From: Clostridia bacterium
GTDB lineage: Bacteria > Bacillota > Clostridia > Oscillospirales > Acutalibacteraceae
Length of the DNA stretch: 64,000 nucleotides
Assembly: GCA_017410605.1 (NCBI GenBank)
Contig: JAFQQN010000021.1
Coordinates: 107,955-171,954, forward strand
Direction of reading: 5' to 3'
Shown here: positions 28,226-36,937 of the stretch, piece after piece
Numbering within the stretch: the first letter of the stretch is position 1
How the letters are laid out: every line of letters begins with the position of its first letter
Notes under the pieces: generated by a model
Database searches by the model: none
Seen by the model: only the letters and a program-made list of their open reading frames with translations
What the model was told of the DNA's origin: nothing
Made by a program: the position numbers and the translations under genes

Positions 28226-30517
28226 TTGAAACAAGGCTATCAAACAATATCGTCACTTAAAAATGAATGTATTTCTTTCGCCGAAGAGGTGTTGAGACTT
28301 GATTTTTCTGAGCCGGGTGATGATTTTTTAAAAGAAGAATTTAAAGGCGAAAAAACAGAAACCGAACTTGCCGCAATGGTTAGTGAGGTTATTTTCCGTT
28401 TAAAGGGAATTCGCCTTTTTAAAAGTCAGCTTATAACCGCCGCTGCACTTTATAAGGGTAATATAGCAGAGCTTCCTACCGGCGAGGGTAAAACTCTTGC
28501 CGCTGTTGTTGCTGCAGTTTTGTTTGCAAAAGCAGGACGTTCTGTTCATATTCTTGTTTTTAATGATTATTTGGCACAAAGAGATGGCATAGATAATAAA
28601 GAAATTTTTGATTTTTGCGGCGTTTCAAGTGGTTTTGTTACAGAAGATATGAAGGTTGAAATGCGAAAAGAGGCTTATAACAAACAGGTGCTTTATATTT
28701 GCGCCCGTGAAGCAGGATATGACTGTATTAGAAATTTTACTGCAGATAGCTCTCAAAAATTAATTGGTGGCGACTTTGATGTTGCCATTGTTGACGAGGC
28801 AGATTCTATTTTAATAGACGAGGCATCTATCCCTTTAGTACTTGCAGGTAAGGCTGAAAAGGGCGAAGCAAACGAGCCTCAAATGATTAAAATTGTATCT
28901 TCTCTTACAACCGAAGATTATGAAATCAGCGAACAGGACAGGCAAGTTTGGCTTAATGATACAGGTATTGAAAAGGTTGAAAATGCCCTTTTAATTAACG
29001 ATTTATATAGTGATGAAAATTTTGACCTGTTATCTGATATTAATACAGCACTTGAGGCTTGTTATATTCTTAAAAAGGATAAGGATTATATTGTAAGGGA
29101 CGGTAAAATTGCTGTTATTGATGAATCTACCGGTAGAATTGCGGCTAGTAGAAAATTTCCTAATGCCCTTCACAGGTTTGTTGAAGCTAAAGAGGGAATA
29201 ACAGACAATATTTATACAAAAATATATTGTACTATGACTATCGGGGCCTTTATGGGTCAATATAAAACCTTAGCAGGTATGACAGGTACTGCCGCCACTT
29301 CGGCAGACGAGTTTGAGTCATCTTATGAGCTTAGAACCGTTGTCGTAGAACCTCATACTCCTTGTATCCGCCGCGATTTAGAGGATGAATTTTTCGAAAC
29401 AAACACTCAGCGAGATGAGGCGGTTATAAATGAAATAATAAAGGCTAATTCTAAGGGTCAACCGGTACTCATTGGAACTTCAAGTGTTGAAGAATCTGAA
29501 AAGCTTTCGGCTCTTATAAGAGAAAAAAATATCCCCCATAACGTTCTTAACGCAAGGAATGACCGTTTGGAGGCAGAAATTATTGCTCAGGCCGGTAAGC
29601 CCTATAGCGTTACAGTTTCAACTAATATGGCCGGTCGCGGTGTGGATATTAAGCTTGGCGGCTCTGATGAAAATGAAAAAGAATTTGTTTGCGGAGTTGG
29701 TGGACTTTACGTTATCAGTTCTTCTATAAACAGCAGCAGAAGAATTGACAATCAGCTTAAAGGCCGCGCCGGGCGCCAGGGCGACCCGGGTGTGAGCAAA
29801 TTTTTCATTAGCCTTGAAGACGAAACAATTGCACCGTTTTTTGATGACGAACTAAGTTCTCGTAAAAAAATGACAATTAAGGACAAGTTTGCTTTGGTTA
29901 GAAGTGCCCAAAAAACTTTAGAGGGTAATGAGGCAGAGGCAAGATATACACTAAAAAAATATTCTTATATTATAGAGCATCAGCGAAAGGTAATTAGTGA
30001 TTATCGCCTTAAAATTTTAAATGACGAGGAAGCCCCTAACATTCTTCAGTCGGAGGATTTGGATAAATATTTAGAGCTTGAACAGACGGTTGGAAAAGAA
30101 GGAATTAATCTGGCCGAAAAACAGCTTATACTTTATTATATTAATCAGCATTTTGCAACCTATTTAGAGGCCATGGAGGATTATAAAAGCGGAGTGCATT
30201 TAACAATTGTGGCCGGAAAAAATCCCTTCGACGAATTTAACAGAACCGCGATTTCTGCTTTTGAAGAAATGAATCAGGATATTCGATTTGATGTATTGAA
30301 TAAAATGAGAGAAGCAGATATAACCAAAAGCGGTATTGATATGTCGAAGCACGGCCTAGACGGTGCTACCGGAACCTGGACCTATATGGTTGACGATTCG
30401 GCCGGTCAGTTTAACCACCTTCCTGCCATTATGAATATGGTTAGCAAAAAAATTAAAGAAGCTATTCCTTTAGGTCAAAAGCTTGAAAACTTTTTTAATA
30501 AATTCAAAAAGAATTAG
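28226..30517 (+). CDS. secA2: Accessory SecA-like translocase ATPase (SecA2 type)
   Basis: A 763-residue SecA. Seen are Walker A LPTGEGKTLAAVVAA, Walker B FDVAIVDEADSILIDEA, STNMAGRGVDIKLGG and RRIDNQLKGRAGRQGDPG. It is shorter than housekeeping SecA and ends without the C-terminal zinc (CxCxSGKKYKxCC-type) tail, which suggests an accessory SecA2. The start is TTG at 28226 behind GGAGGG. A DtxR-type regulator and a phosphoesterase follow closely. No accessory SecY or serine-rich glycoprotein is nearby, so its clients are unknown. Confidence 0.85.
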   Translation: MKQGYQTISSLKNECISFAEEVLRLDFSEPGDDFLKEEFKGEKTETELAAMVSEVIFRLKGIRLFKSQLITAAALYKGNIAELPTGEGKTLAAVVAAVLFAKAGRSVHILVFNDYLAQRDGIDNKEIFDFCGVSSGFVTEDMKVEMRKEAYNKQVLYICAREAGYDCIRNFTADSSQKLIGGDFDVAIVDEADSILIDEASIPLVLAGKAEKGEANEPQMIKIVSSLTTEDYEISEQDRQVWLNDTGIEKVENALLINDLYSDENFDLLSDINTALEACYILKKDKDYIVRDGKIAVIDESTGRIAASRKFPNALHRFVEAKEGITDNIYTKIYCTMTIGAFMGQYKTLAGMTGTAATSADEFESSYELRTVVVEPHTPCIRRDLEDEFFETNTQRDEAVINEIIKANSKGQPVLIGTSSVEESEKLSALIREKNIPHNVLNARNDRLEAEIIAQAGKPYSVTVSTNMAGRGVDIKLGGSDENEKEFVCGVGGLYVISSSINSSRRIDNQLKGRAGRQGDPGVSKFFISLEDETIAPFFDDELSSRKKMTIKDKFALVRSAQKTLEGNEAEARYTLKKYSYIIEHQRKVISDYRLKILNDEEAPNILQSEDLDKYLELEQTVGKEGINLAEKQLILYYINQHFATYLEAMEDYKSGVHLTIVAGKNPFDEFNRTAISAFEEMNQDIRFDVLNKMREADITKSGIDMSKHGLDGATGTWTYMVDDSAGQFNHLPAIMNMVSKKIKEAIPLGQKLENFFNKFKKN

Positions 30518-30528
30518 GGAGTGTTTTT

Positions 30529-30897
30529 ATGCATTTGCAGGAATCGGGAGAGATGTATTTAGAGGCGATTTATGTTCTTGCGAAAGAAAAGGGTAGTGTG
30601 AGAAGCATAGATGTAAGCGAATATATGGGATTTAAAAAACCAAGCGTCAGTCGTGCAGTTGGGCTTTTAAAAGAAGGTGGTTATATTACGGTTGAAAGCG
30701 GTAACCTTGTTCTCACTCAAGAGGGTATGAGTGTTGCTGAAAAAATTTATGAAAGACATATTCTTATTACAGATTTTTTGGTTAGGCTAGGTGTTGAAAA
30801 AAGCACAGCTACCGAAGACGCTTGTAAGTTAGAGCATGTTTTAAGTGATGAATCATTTAAGGCAATTAAAAACTTTGCCGCCAAGTTTAAGGGGTAA
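30529..30897 (+). CDS. DtxR/MntR-family metal-dependent regulator
   Basis: A 122-residue protein with an N-terminal winged helix (SVRSIDVSEYMGFKKPSVSRAVGLLKEGGYI) and the metal-binding/dimerisation helices (EKIYERHILITDFLVRLGV, then EDACKLEHVLSDE). MntR/DtxR proteins repress metal uptake genes when Mn or Fe is bound. It lacks the SH3-like third domain. It lies 12 bases after secA2 and 3 before the phosphoesterase, so it may be co-transcribed. Confidence 0.88.
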   Translation: MHLQESGEMYLEAIYVLAKEKGSVRSIDVSEYMGFKKPSVSRAVGLLKEGGYITVESGNLVLTQEGMSVAEKIYERHILITDFLVRLGVEKSTATEDACKLEHVLSDESFKAIKNFAAKFKG

Positions 30898-30900
30898 AAT

Positions 30901-31611
30901 ATGCTAATTGGTACAACCTATCACAGCATTTATGGAAATGTTTCAGAAAAAGTAAGGTTTGTATTTGTTTCAGACCTACACAATTTTGATAATTCACCTA
31001 TATTAGAGCTGATTGATAAGTCTAATGCAGATGCCGTTTTGGTTGCCGGAGATTTTATTCACAACAACAACCTTTTCGAAAACGGGTTGGAGCTTTTAAA
31101 GGACTCGGCCTTGCGACTTCCAACCTTTTGTTCCCTGGGCAACCATGAAATTTATCTTGAAAATACTATTAGAACTTCGGTAATGAAGAGTGGGGCTGTT
31201 CTTCTTGATAATAGTTTTTGCACCTTTAAGGGTATAAAAATAGGGGGTCTTACCTCCGGTAAGTTTTATTTGAAGAACAATAAACAGCCAGACTTAAATT
31301 GGCTTTGTAGGTTTTCTCTTGAAGATGGGTATAAACTGCTTTTATGCCATCACCCCGAATATTTTAATAAATATATTTGTGACTTGCCTATTGATATTAC
31401 ACTTTCCGGTCATGCCCACGGCGGACAATGGCGTTTTTTCGATAAAGGTATATACGCACCAGGTCAAGGACTTCTTCCAAAATACACCTGTGGACTTTAT
31501 GACAATAGATTGTTGGTAAACAGGGGAATAGGCAATCAATTTATAATCCCTAGAATTAATAATAAACCGGAAATAGTCATACTTGATATAAATAAAACTG
31601 CCTGTGGTTGA
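30901..31611 (+). CDS. Calcineurin-like metallophosphoesterase (YkuE-like)
   Basis: A 236-residue phosphoesterase with metal ligands in FVSDLHNF, VLVAGDFIH, SLGNHEIY, CHHPEYF and LSGHAHGGQWR. YkuE-type enzymes have been linked to UDP-glucose/lipid A-like pyrophosphate cleavage, but the substrate here is not known. It lacks a signal peptide. Its stop codon is inside the loop of a terminator hairpin. Confidence 0.9.
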   Translation: MLIGTTYHSIYGNVSEKVRFVFVSDLHNFDNSPILELIDKSNADAVLVAGDFIHNNNLFENGLELLKDSALRLPTFCSLGNHEIYLENTIRTSVMKSGAVLLDNSFCTFKGIKIGGLTSGKFYLKNNKQPDLNWLCRFSLEDGYKLLLCHHPEYFNKYICDLPIDITLSGHAHGGQWRFFDKGIYAPGQGLLPKYTCGLYDNRLLVNRGIGNQFIIPRINNKPEIVILDINKTACG

Positions 31612-31629
31612 TGATACCACGGCAGTTTT
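31594..31629. terminator. Bidirectional terminator between phosphoesterase and nth
   Basis: AAAACTGCC plus GTGGT pairs with ACCAC plus GGCAGTTTT, with a single bulged T at 31603. It lies between two convergent genes. Confidence 0.85.
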
Positions 31630-31636
31630 ATTTCAT

Positions 31637-32275
31637 TTATATGTTTTTTGTACAAACCTCTTTAAGACAGCACTTATCACACTTCGGGTTGCGGGCAGTA
31701 CAAACTGCTCGGCCGTGCATTACTGTTCTGTGGCAGAAGTCATTGGATTTTTCGGGTGGGAGTAGTAGCCTCATAGCATCTTCAACCTTTTTTGGTTCCT
31801 TAAAATCAACAAAGCCCATTCTGTTGCAAAGGCGAATGAAGTGTGTGTCGGTTACAACCGCACCGGGCTTACTAAAAACATCGCCTAATATTAAATTTGC
31901 AGTTTTTCGCCCAATACCGGGAAGAGAGGTTAGTTCTTCCATTGTTGAGGGTACCTTGCTGTCAAAATTTTCTACCAGAGTTTTGCCTAAGGCTACTAAA
32001 TCCTTGGCTTTTGTATGATAAAGGCCACAGGTTTTAATATATTCCTCAACCTGCTCTACAGAGGAAAGGGAAAAAGCTTTAGGGTCGGGTAGTGCCTTAA
32101 ATAGCTCAGGTGCTACAAGGTTTACTCGGGCATCGGTGCACTGTGCGGCTAGCCTTGTGGCTACAAGCAAATGAAAAGGGTCTTCATATTTTAAAGAACA
32201 TTCCGGGGTGGGATATTCTTTTTCTAAAAGCTCAATGATTTTAATTAGATTTTCTTTCTTTGCCTTTTTAGTCAT
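31637..32275 (-). CDS. nth: Endonuclease III
   Basis: A 212-residue base-excision glycosylase/AP lyase. Visible are the helix-hairpin-helix with catalytic Lys (LPGIGRKTANLIL), the catalytic Asp (VVTDTHFIRL) and the iron-sulfur cluster pattern C-x6-C-x2-C-x5-C at the end (CTARNPKCDKCCLKEVC). The start is ATG 32275 after GGTGA. Confidence 0.96.
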   Translation of the reverse strand: MTKKAKKENLIKIIELLEKEYPTPECSLKYEDPFHLLVATRLAAQCTDARVNLVAPELFKALPDPKAFSLSSVEQVEEYIKTCGLYHTKAKDLVALGKTLVENFDSKVPSTMEELTSLPGIGRKTANLILGDVFSKPGAVVTDTHFIRLCNRMGFVDFKEPKKVEDAMRLLLPPEKSNDFCHRTVMHGRAVCTARNPKCDKCCLKEVCTKNI

Positions 32276-32321
32276 ATATATCACCATAATAATTATAGCA
32301 TAAGTTGCTATTTTTGCAACA

Positions 32322-32352
32322 AAAAATCAGAGACATATAGCCTCTGATTTTT
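32322..32352 (-). terminator. Terminator of the phosphoglucomutase gene
   Basis: Stem AAAAATCAGAG / CTCTGATTTTT (32322-32332, 32342-32352) right after the stop codon, with U run on the minus strand. Confidence 0.82.
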
Positions 32353-32356
32353 CAAG

Positions 32357-34069
32357 TTACAGATTTAGCAGCTTTTCGAAATCGGCCTCAATTATATCGG
32401 CAAGTGCGCTACCGTCTTCAATTGATTTGCCAATAGTTGAAAGATAAATTTTAATTTTTGGCTCTGTGCCGGAGGGACGAACAATAGCTTCGCTGCCATT
32501 TTCGAGCTTGTAAGAAAGAACATTGGATTTTGGCAAAAGAATTTGTCTTTCTTCACCGGTTTTGGTGTTTTTTGTAACAGAGGTAGAGTAATCAGAAATT
32601 TCTACAACCTCAAAACCTGCCGCTTTGGTTGGGGGATTTTCCCTTAAAGCTTTAAGAGAAGCGGCCATTTTTTCCATTCCGTCAATACCCTCACAGGTAA
32701 TAGATTTTTGCCTGTTGTAATAGTAACCATATTCCTCATAAAGCCCATAAAGAACATCAAAAAGGGTTTTGCCTTTGTTTAAATAATAGCAACACATTTC
32801 GCAAATAAGCATTGAGGCCACAACAGCATCTTTGTCCCTTACATAACCGCCCGAAAGGTAGCCATAGCTTTCCTCAAAACCTAAAATAAAGCGTTCTTCT
32901 TCGTTGTTTTTTTCTAAGAGATAAATCTGTTCGCCAATGAACTTAAAGCCGGTTAAAACGTCTTTTACTATACAGCCGTATTTTTCGGCAATAGGTTTAA
33001 CAAGGTTGGTTGTAACAATGGTTTTAACAGCAACCGGGTCTTTGGGTAGCTTTCCGCTTTCTGCTTTTCTTTCTAATAAATAGTTTAATAGAAGTGCGCC
33101 AACCTCATTTCCGGTCATAAGCTTATATTCACCATTAACATTAACTGCAATACCAACACGGTCACAATCGGGGTCGGTGGCAAGTAAAAGGTCGGGGTTA
33201 ACGTTTTTTGCAACCTCTAATGAGCTTTCAAACGCCTGTCTGAATTCCGGATTTGGGAAAGGAACAGTGGGGAAGTTGCCGTCGGGTAGCTCTTGGTCGG
33301 GTACAACAGTAACGTTTTCAACACCAATGCGCTTTAAAATTTCTCTTACAGGTTTATTTCCGGCGCCATGAAGGGGAGTAAAAACAACCTTAAGGTCGCT
33401 GAATTTATAACTGCTATCAGAAACAGACTGTGCTTGAACTGCATCAAGATAAGCATTAATAACATCATCACCAATAAAATTAATAATGCCTTCATCTACA
33501 GCCTTGTCAAAGTCACAGGTTTTAACACCGTCAAAAATATCAACCTTATTAATTATGGAAAGAACATAATCACTGGCTTCAGGGCTAAGCTGACAACCGT
33601 CAGGTCCGTAGGCTTTATAGCCATTATACTTTGAGGGATTATGACTAGCAGTAATTACAATACCTGCGTTACATTTAAGGTGACGAACAGCGAAAGAAAG
33701 CATAGGTGTAGGCATAAGCTCGCTATACAAATAAACCTTAACGCCGTTTGCCGCAAGAACGGTTGCAGCATGACGGGCAAATAATTCAGATTTAATTCTG
33801 CTGTCGTAAGCTATAGCAACACTGCCGCTTGCAGATTCAGAGTTAACATATTCTGCAAGGCCTTGTGTGGCAGAACCTACAGTATAAATGTTCATTCTGT
33901 TAGTACCCGCTCCAATAACACCTCTCAGCCCGGCTGTGCCAAATTCAAGGCTTTTATAAAATCTATCTTTGATTTCGTCTGCATTATCTTTAATAGAAAT
34001 AAGTTCATCAATTAAATCTTTATCGGCTGTTGCTTTTTCACACCATCTGTTAAAATTTTCATGAATCAT
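32357..34069 (-). CDS. Phosphoglucomutase / phosphomannomutase
   Basis: A 570-residue alpha-D-phosphohexomutase. The phosphoserine loop TASHNPSKYNGYK, the metal loop ATDPDCDRVG, the sugar loop FGFEESYGYL and the phosphate-binding RPSGTEPKIK are all intact. It interconverts glucose-1-P and glucose-6-P (PgcA type), and so links the galactose genes elsewhere in the window to glycolysis. Confidence 0.95.
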   Translation of the reverse strand: MIHENFNRWCEKATADKDLIDELISIKDNADEIKDRFYKSLEFGTAGLRGVIGAGTNRMNIYTVGSATQGLAEYVNSESASGSVAIAYDSRIKSELFARHAATVLAANGVKVYLYSELMPTPMLSFAVRHLKCNAGIVITASHNPSKYNGYKAYGPDGCQLSPEASDYVLSIINKVDIFDGVKTCDFDKAVDEGIINFIGDDVINAYLDAVQAQSVSDSSYKFSDLKVVFTPLHGAGNKPVREILKRIGVENVTVVPDQELPDGNFPTVPFPNPEFRQAFESSLEVAKNVNPDLLLATDPDCDRVGIAVNVNGEYKLMTGNEVGALLLNYLLERKAESGKLPKDPVAVKTIVTTNLVKPIAEKYGCIVKDVLTGFKFIGEQIYLLEKNNEEERFILGFEESYGYLSGGYVRDKDAVVASMLICEMCCYYLNKGKTLFDVLYGLYEEYGYYYNRQKSITCEGIDGMEKMAASLKALRENPPTKAAGFEVVEISDYSTSVTKNTKTGEERQILLPKSNVLSYKLENGSEAIVRPSGTEPKIKIYLSTIGKSIEDGSALADIIEADFEKLLNL

Positions 34070-34139
34070 TTATTTACCTCCGTGTAAATTTTTTACAATT
34101 ATATAATACCGCTTTTTTGTTATTATGTCAACATTTTGC

Positions 34140-34168
34140 TTGACAAATGAGCTAAAATGTAGTATTAT
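34140..34168 (+). promoter_or_regulatory. Strong sigma-A promoter of the SigH-like gene
   Basis: TTGACA (34140-34145), 17-base spacer, TATTAT (34163-34168). The -35 is perfect. Confidence 0.75.
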
Positions 34169-34204
34169 TATAGTAAATTTTAAAGGAAATTGAATTATTT
34201 TTGT

Positions 34205-34771
34205 ATGAACCGCCATTTTAATAGCATTTTTCATAGTACTGACGAAGAGCTTGTTGGTCTTATTAGAAAAAATAATGATGAAGCTTTTTTATATTTATAT
34301 GAGCGTTATCTTCCTAAAATTCGTACAATGGCTTTTCCCTTTCAAGGATTGGGTTTTGATTTGGAAGATTTGGTTCAAGAGGCAACAATTGGTTTTTATA
34401 CGGCAATTCAAGCCTATAATTTTAATTCAGCTTCTTTTTCTACCTTTTGTTATTTATGTATGAGAAGAATGCTTGTTTCTTTGGTAAGACAGTCTTCAAA
34501 AAAAAGCGCAGTACCACAGGCTTCGGTTATACATACAGACAATTCACTTTTTTCAATACCCGATAAAAGCGACCCTGAACAGGAATTTATAGCAAAAGAA
34601 GGGTATTATAAGTTAAGAGAAAAAATCGAATCCCGTCTTTCAGAAAAAGAACGGGTGATTTTGTTTGAGTTTTTAAGCGGTAAAGATTATAAAACTATAG
34701 CAGAGGTTTTGGGTGTTTCCAGAAAAACTGTTGATAATGCTTTACAGCGTGTAAGAGCCAAATTAAAATAG
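34205..34771 (+). CDS. RNA polymerase sigma factor, SigH-like
   Basis: A sigma-70 family protein of about 188 residues. Region 2 is DLEDLVQEATIGFYTAIQAYNF with the FSTFCYLCMRRML helix, and region 4 is RLSEKERVILFEFLSGKDYKTIAEVLGVSRKTVDNALQRVRAKLK (quoted in part: KTVDNALQRVRAKL). The ending is very like SigH (Spo0H), which starts sporulation. Start is uncertain: a TTG at 34190 is two bases from AAGGA, the ATG at 34205 is 17 away. Confidence 0.82.
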   Translation: MNRHFNSIFHSTDEELVGLIRKNNDEAFLYLYERYLPKIRTMAFPFQGLGFDLEDLVQEATIGFYTAIQAYNFNSASFSTFCYLCMRRMLVSLVRQSSKKSAVPQASVIHTDNSLFSIPDKSDPEQEFIAKEGYYKLREKIESRLSEKERVILFEFLSGKDYKTIAEVLGVSRKTVDNALQRVRAKLK

Positions 34772-34798
34772 TGTATTAGGCATTTGCCTTTTATATAT

Positions 34799-34862
34799 GC
34801 CCACGTAGCTTAATTTAGAAGAGCGTTGTTTCAAAGATGTCGGTGCAATTCCGTCCGGGGCT
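34799..34862 (+). other. tRNA-like relic or structured leader
   Basis: The segment resembles a tRNA with a shrunken anticodon arm. A seven-base acceptor strand (34799-34805) pairs partly with 34856-34862. The D stem GCTT/GAGC is complete with a nine-base loop. A T arm GTCGG / CCGTC encloses a tRNA-like TGCAATT loop. Only 14 bases lie where an anticodon arm and variable loop should be (about 23). It is not a working tRNA. It lies 28 bases before the zinc-ribbon gene. Confidence 0.4.
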
Positions 34863-34890
34863 AATAACCAATCAAGTGAGGTAAAACAAA

Positions 34891-35169
34891 ATGTTCGAAG
34901 ACAAGACACTGGTATGCAAAGATTGCGGAGCTGAGTTTGTTTTCACTGCAGGGGAGCAGGAATTCTTCGAATCCAAGGGATTCGTTAATGAGCCGCAGCG
35001 TTGCAAAGCCTGTCGTGATGCACGTAAAAATGCCGGCAGAGCTCCCAGAGAAATGCACGAAGCAACTTGTGCAGCTTGTGGCGGCGTGGCAAAGGTTCCC
35101 TTTATGCCCCGTGATGACCGTCCCGTTTACTGTAGCGAATGCTTTGCTAAGATGAAGGAAGAAGCTTAA
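34891..35169 (+). CDS. Small zinc-ribbon protein with two CxxC pairs plus a second set
   Basis: A 92-residue protein with CKDCGAEFVFTAGEQEFF and CKACRDARK forming one zinc site, and CAACGG with YCSECF forming a second. This is the common clostridial CxxC zinc-ribbon protein (zinc-ribbon domain with GEQEFF motif); function unknown, perhaps nucleic-acid binding. A GTGAGG site precedes the ATG. A terminator follows. Confidence 0.85.
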   Translation: MFEDKTLVCKDCGAEFVFTAGEQEFFESKGFVNEPQRCKACRDARKNAGRAPREMHEATCAACGGVAKVPFMPRDDRPVYCSECFAKMKEEA

Positions 35170-35203
35170 TTTATTTAATCTTTTTATGTTTGTCTGAAGA
35201 GTT

Positions 35204-35237
35204 CAGCCGGGGGTTCTTTCCCGGCTGTTTCTTTTTT
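35204..35237 (+). terminator. Terminator after zinc-ribbon gene
   Basis: CAGCCGGG / CCCGGCTG (35204-35211, 35220-35227) followed by a T-rich run. Confidence 0.88.
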
Positions 35238-35320
35238 AAAAAAAATCAATAAAAAGTATTGCATAATTTTTGTAAATATGTTAATATATTAAGGCTAGTT
35301 GTTATTTGGAGGAAAATTCA

Positions 35321-35575
35321 ATGGAAGTTTTACAAATTATTGTTGGAGCTCTTGTTCTTTTGCTGTCAATTGTAATTATTCTTGTTGTTATTCTTCAGGA
35401 GGGTCATCGCTCGGGTATAAATGGTGCAATTTCCGGTGGTGCAGATACTTTTCTTTCTAAGAATAAGGCAAGAACCTTCGATGCATTCCTTGCCCGTTGG
35501 ACTAAGTGGATTGCTGTTGGCTTCTTTGTACTTACAATTGTTGCAAACGTTATTGCTCTTGCAATTAAAGGCTGA
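35321..35575 (+). CDS. secG: Protein translocase subunit SecG
   Basis: An 84-residue two-helix membrane protein (helices about 3-25 and 57-80). The central VVILQEGHRSG and GADTFLSKNKARTFDAFLAR are SecG-typical (QEG...SGA...F). The ATG at 35321 follows GGAGG by seven bases. The usual downstream neighbours rnr and smpB are absent. Confidence 0.92.
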   Translation: MEVLQIIVGALVLLLSIVIILVVILQEGHRSGINGAISGGADTFLSKNKARTFDAFLARWTKWIAVGFFVLTIVANVIALAIKG

Positions 35576-35590
35576 TTTAACAATTAAAAA

Positions 35591-35632
35591 AAAGAGCTAC
35601 ACTGTTGTTTTAAGCAGTGTAGCTCTTTTTTA
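35591..35632. terminator. Bidirectional terminator between secG and COG2426 gene
   Basis: A 14-base stem (35591-35604 with 35615-35628), with A run before and T run after; the genes are convergent. Confidence 0.9.
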
Positions 35633-35645
35633 TATAAATAATTAA

Positions 35646-36134
35646 TTAAGAGAAAATTGCAAATGCGCCCTGTGTAACTAATGTAACAATGGCAGCGGCA
35701 CACAATACACCCAAAATTATAGAAGGAAAGGCTTTTTTAAGAGACATATCCATCATTGCGGCAATTAACGCTCCGGTCCATGCGCCGGTACCGGGTAGGG
35801 GAATGGCAACAAAAACAAATAGCCCCCAAAAAGCATATTTTTCAACAGTTTCTCTTTTTGACTCGGCTCTTTTTTCAAGCTTATCTACTATTTTATTGAG
35901 TTTGGGCATTCTTTTTCTTATAAAGGCAAAAATTCTTTTAATAAAAATTATAATAAAAGGAATGGGTAAAAGATTTCCAATAATAGCTACCGGGAGAGCA
36001 ATAAAAAAGTCAAGACCTGCACCTTCTGCAATAGGTAAGGCACCGCGAAGCTCGATAACCGGAACCATTGAAATTAAAAAGGTCATTAAAATTTTACCCC
36101 AAAAAGTGGTCCATAAGTAGTTAATAATACCCAA
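35646..36134 (-). CDS. COG2426 family small membrane protein (putative small multidrug export)
   Basis: A 162-residue protein with about four to five hydrophobic segments and VPVIELRGALPIAEG near the start and IPLPGTGAWTGALIA near the end. These re-entrant-loop-like motifs are typical of COG2426/DedA-like transporters. Annotated as drug export in databases, but the substrate is unproven. Confidence 0.85.
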   Translation of the reverse strand: MGIINYLWTTFWGKILMTFLISMVPVIELRGALPIAEGAGLDFFIALPVAIIGNLLPIPFIIIFIKRIFAFIRKRMPKLNKIVDKLEKRAESKRETVEKYAFWGLFVFVAIPLPGTGAWTGALIAAMMDMSLKKAFPSIILGVLCAAAIVTLVTQGAFAIFS

Positions 36135-36215
36135 AATAATAACCTCCTAAAATAAAAGCAATAATATATTATCACACTTTTAAAGCAATATCAATATAAT
36201 ATCAATATTTTAATT

Positions 36216-36698
36216 CTATTCAACAGTAATGTTATAATATGTGAATGGCACAAGTTTTTTTAGGTTTTCGGAGGAGGTTTCAATCTGTAAACCTATTTTT
36301 CCGCCGCTAAAGAAGATTTTATCGAAGCCCTGAGCAGTGCTGTCTAACACGGTAGTTAACAGTTTTTTCATTCCAATAGGGGAACAACCGCCATGAACAT
36401 AACCGGTAAGGGGTAAAAGTTCTTTTGCCTTTAGCATACTTAAGGCCTTTTCGTTAACGGCACAGGCGGCCTTTTTTAGATCCAGTTCTTTATTTACAGG
36501 AACAAGAAAAACATAATTCGCACCGGTCTTAGAAACAGTTACCAAGGTTTTATAAACAGCCTTACAGTCTTCGTTTAAAGCGTTTGCAATCATTTCACCT
36601 GTCCAGGTGCTGTCACCCTCATAGGTGTGAATGTTATATTTAATTTTAAATTTGTCTAACATTCTAATAGCATTTGTTTTTATAATTTTTTGAGCCAT
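36216..36698 (-). CDS. ybaK: YbaK/EbsC-type aminoacyl-tRNA deacylase
   Basis: A 160-residue ProX/YbaK-domain protein. Visible are VYKTLVT, FLVPVNKELDLKKAA and YVHGGCSPIGMKK (a YbaK hallmark), then the catalytic FFSGGKIGLQIE region. It hydrolyses mischarged Cys-tRNA(Pro). I use the ATG at 36698 behind AAGGTGA; the frame extends three codons further. Confidence 0.93.
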   Translation of the reverse strand: MAQKIIKTNAIRMLDKFKIKYNIHTYEGDSTWTGEMIANALNEDCKAVYKTLVTVSKTGANYVFLVPVNKELDLKKAACAVNEKALSMLKAKELLPLTGYVHGGCSPIGMKKLLTTVLDSTAQGFDKIFFSGGKIGLQIETSSENLKKLVPFTYYNITVE

Positions 36699-36767
36699 AA
36701 AAATCACCTTCGGTTAGTATTGTAGCATAAACGCGGAATTAAATCAATGCGAAGTGTTGGATGTAAT

Positions 36768-36898
36768 CCACCGTAGGTGGTATGTAATCAATCCGAAGGA
36801 AGAAAAATACAAAGCTAACGCTTTGATGACATACCGTTTGCATAGCAAACGGATTACATACTCGCTCACGCGAGATTACATATCAATCCTTTGGATTG
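36768..36898. repeat. Array of six short variable-stem hairpins with GATTACATA-like linkers
   Basis: Stems in order: CCACC/GGTGG (36768-36780), TCC/GGA (36792-36800), AAAGC/GCTTT (36811-36824), CCGTTTGC/GCAAACGG (36834-36852), CTCGC/GCGAG (36861-36874) and CAATCC/GGATTG (36884-36898). Loops are three or four bases. Linkers after hairpins 3, 4 and 5 are GATGACATA, GATTACATA and GATTACATA (sharing the closing G); the linker after the first is the reverse complement, TATGTAATC. Stems differ while linkers stay alike. No coding frame explains it. Confidence 0.8.
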
Positions 36899-36901
36899 GA
36901 T

Positions 36902-36937
36902 AAAAATAAAGCACTTCCGAAGAAGTGCTTTATTTTT
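36902..36937 (-). terminator. Terminator after tRNA-Thr
   Basis: A 16-base stem (36902-36917 with 36922-36937) around a four-base loop, ending in U-rich sequence on the minus strand. It directly abuts the CCA end of the tRNA. Confidence 0.85.

Noticed and set aside
36740..36900. Possible CRISPR array
   Set aside because: The palindromic parts vary and the linkers are only about nine bases; there are no constant long repeats, no unique spacers and no cas genes.
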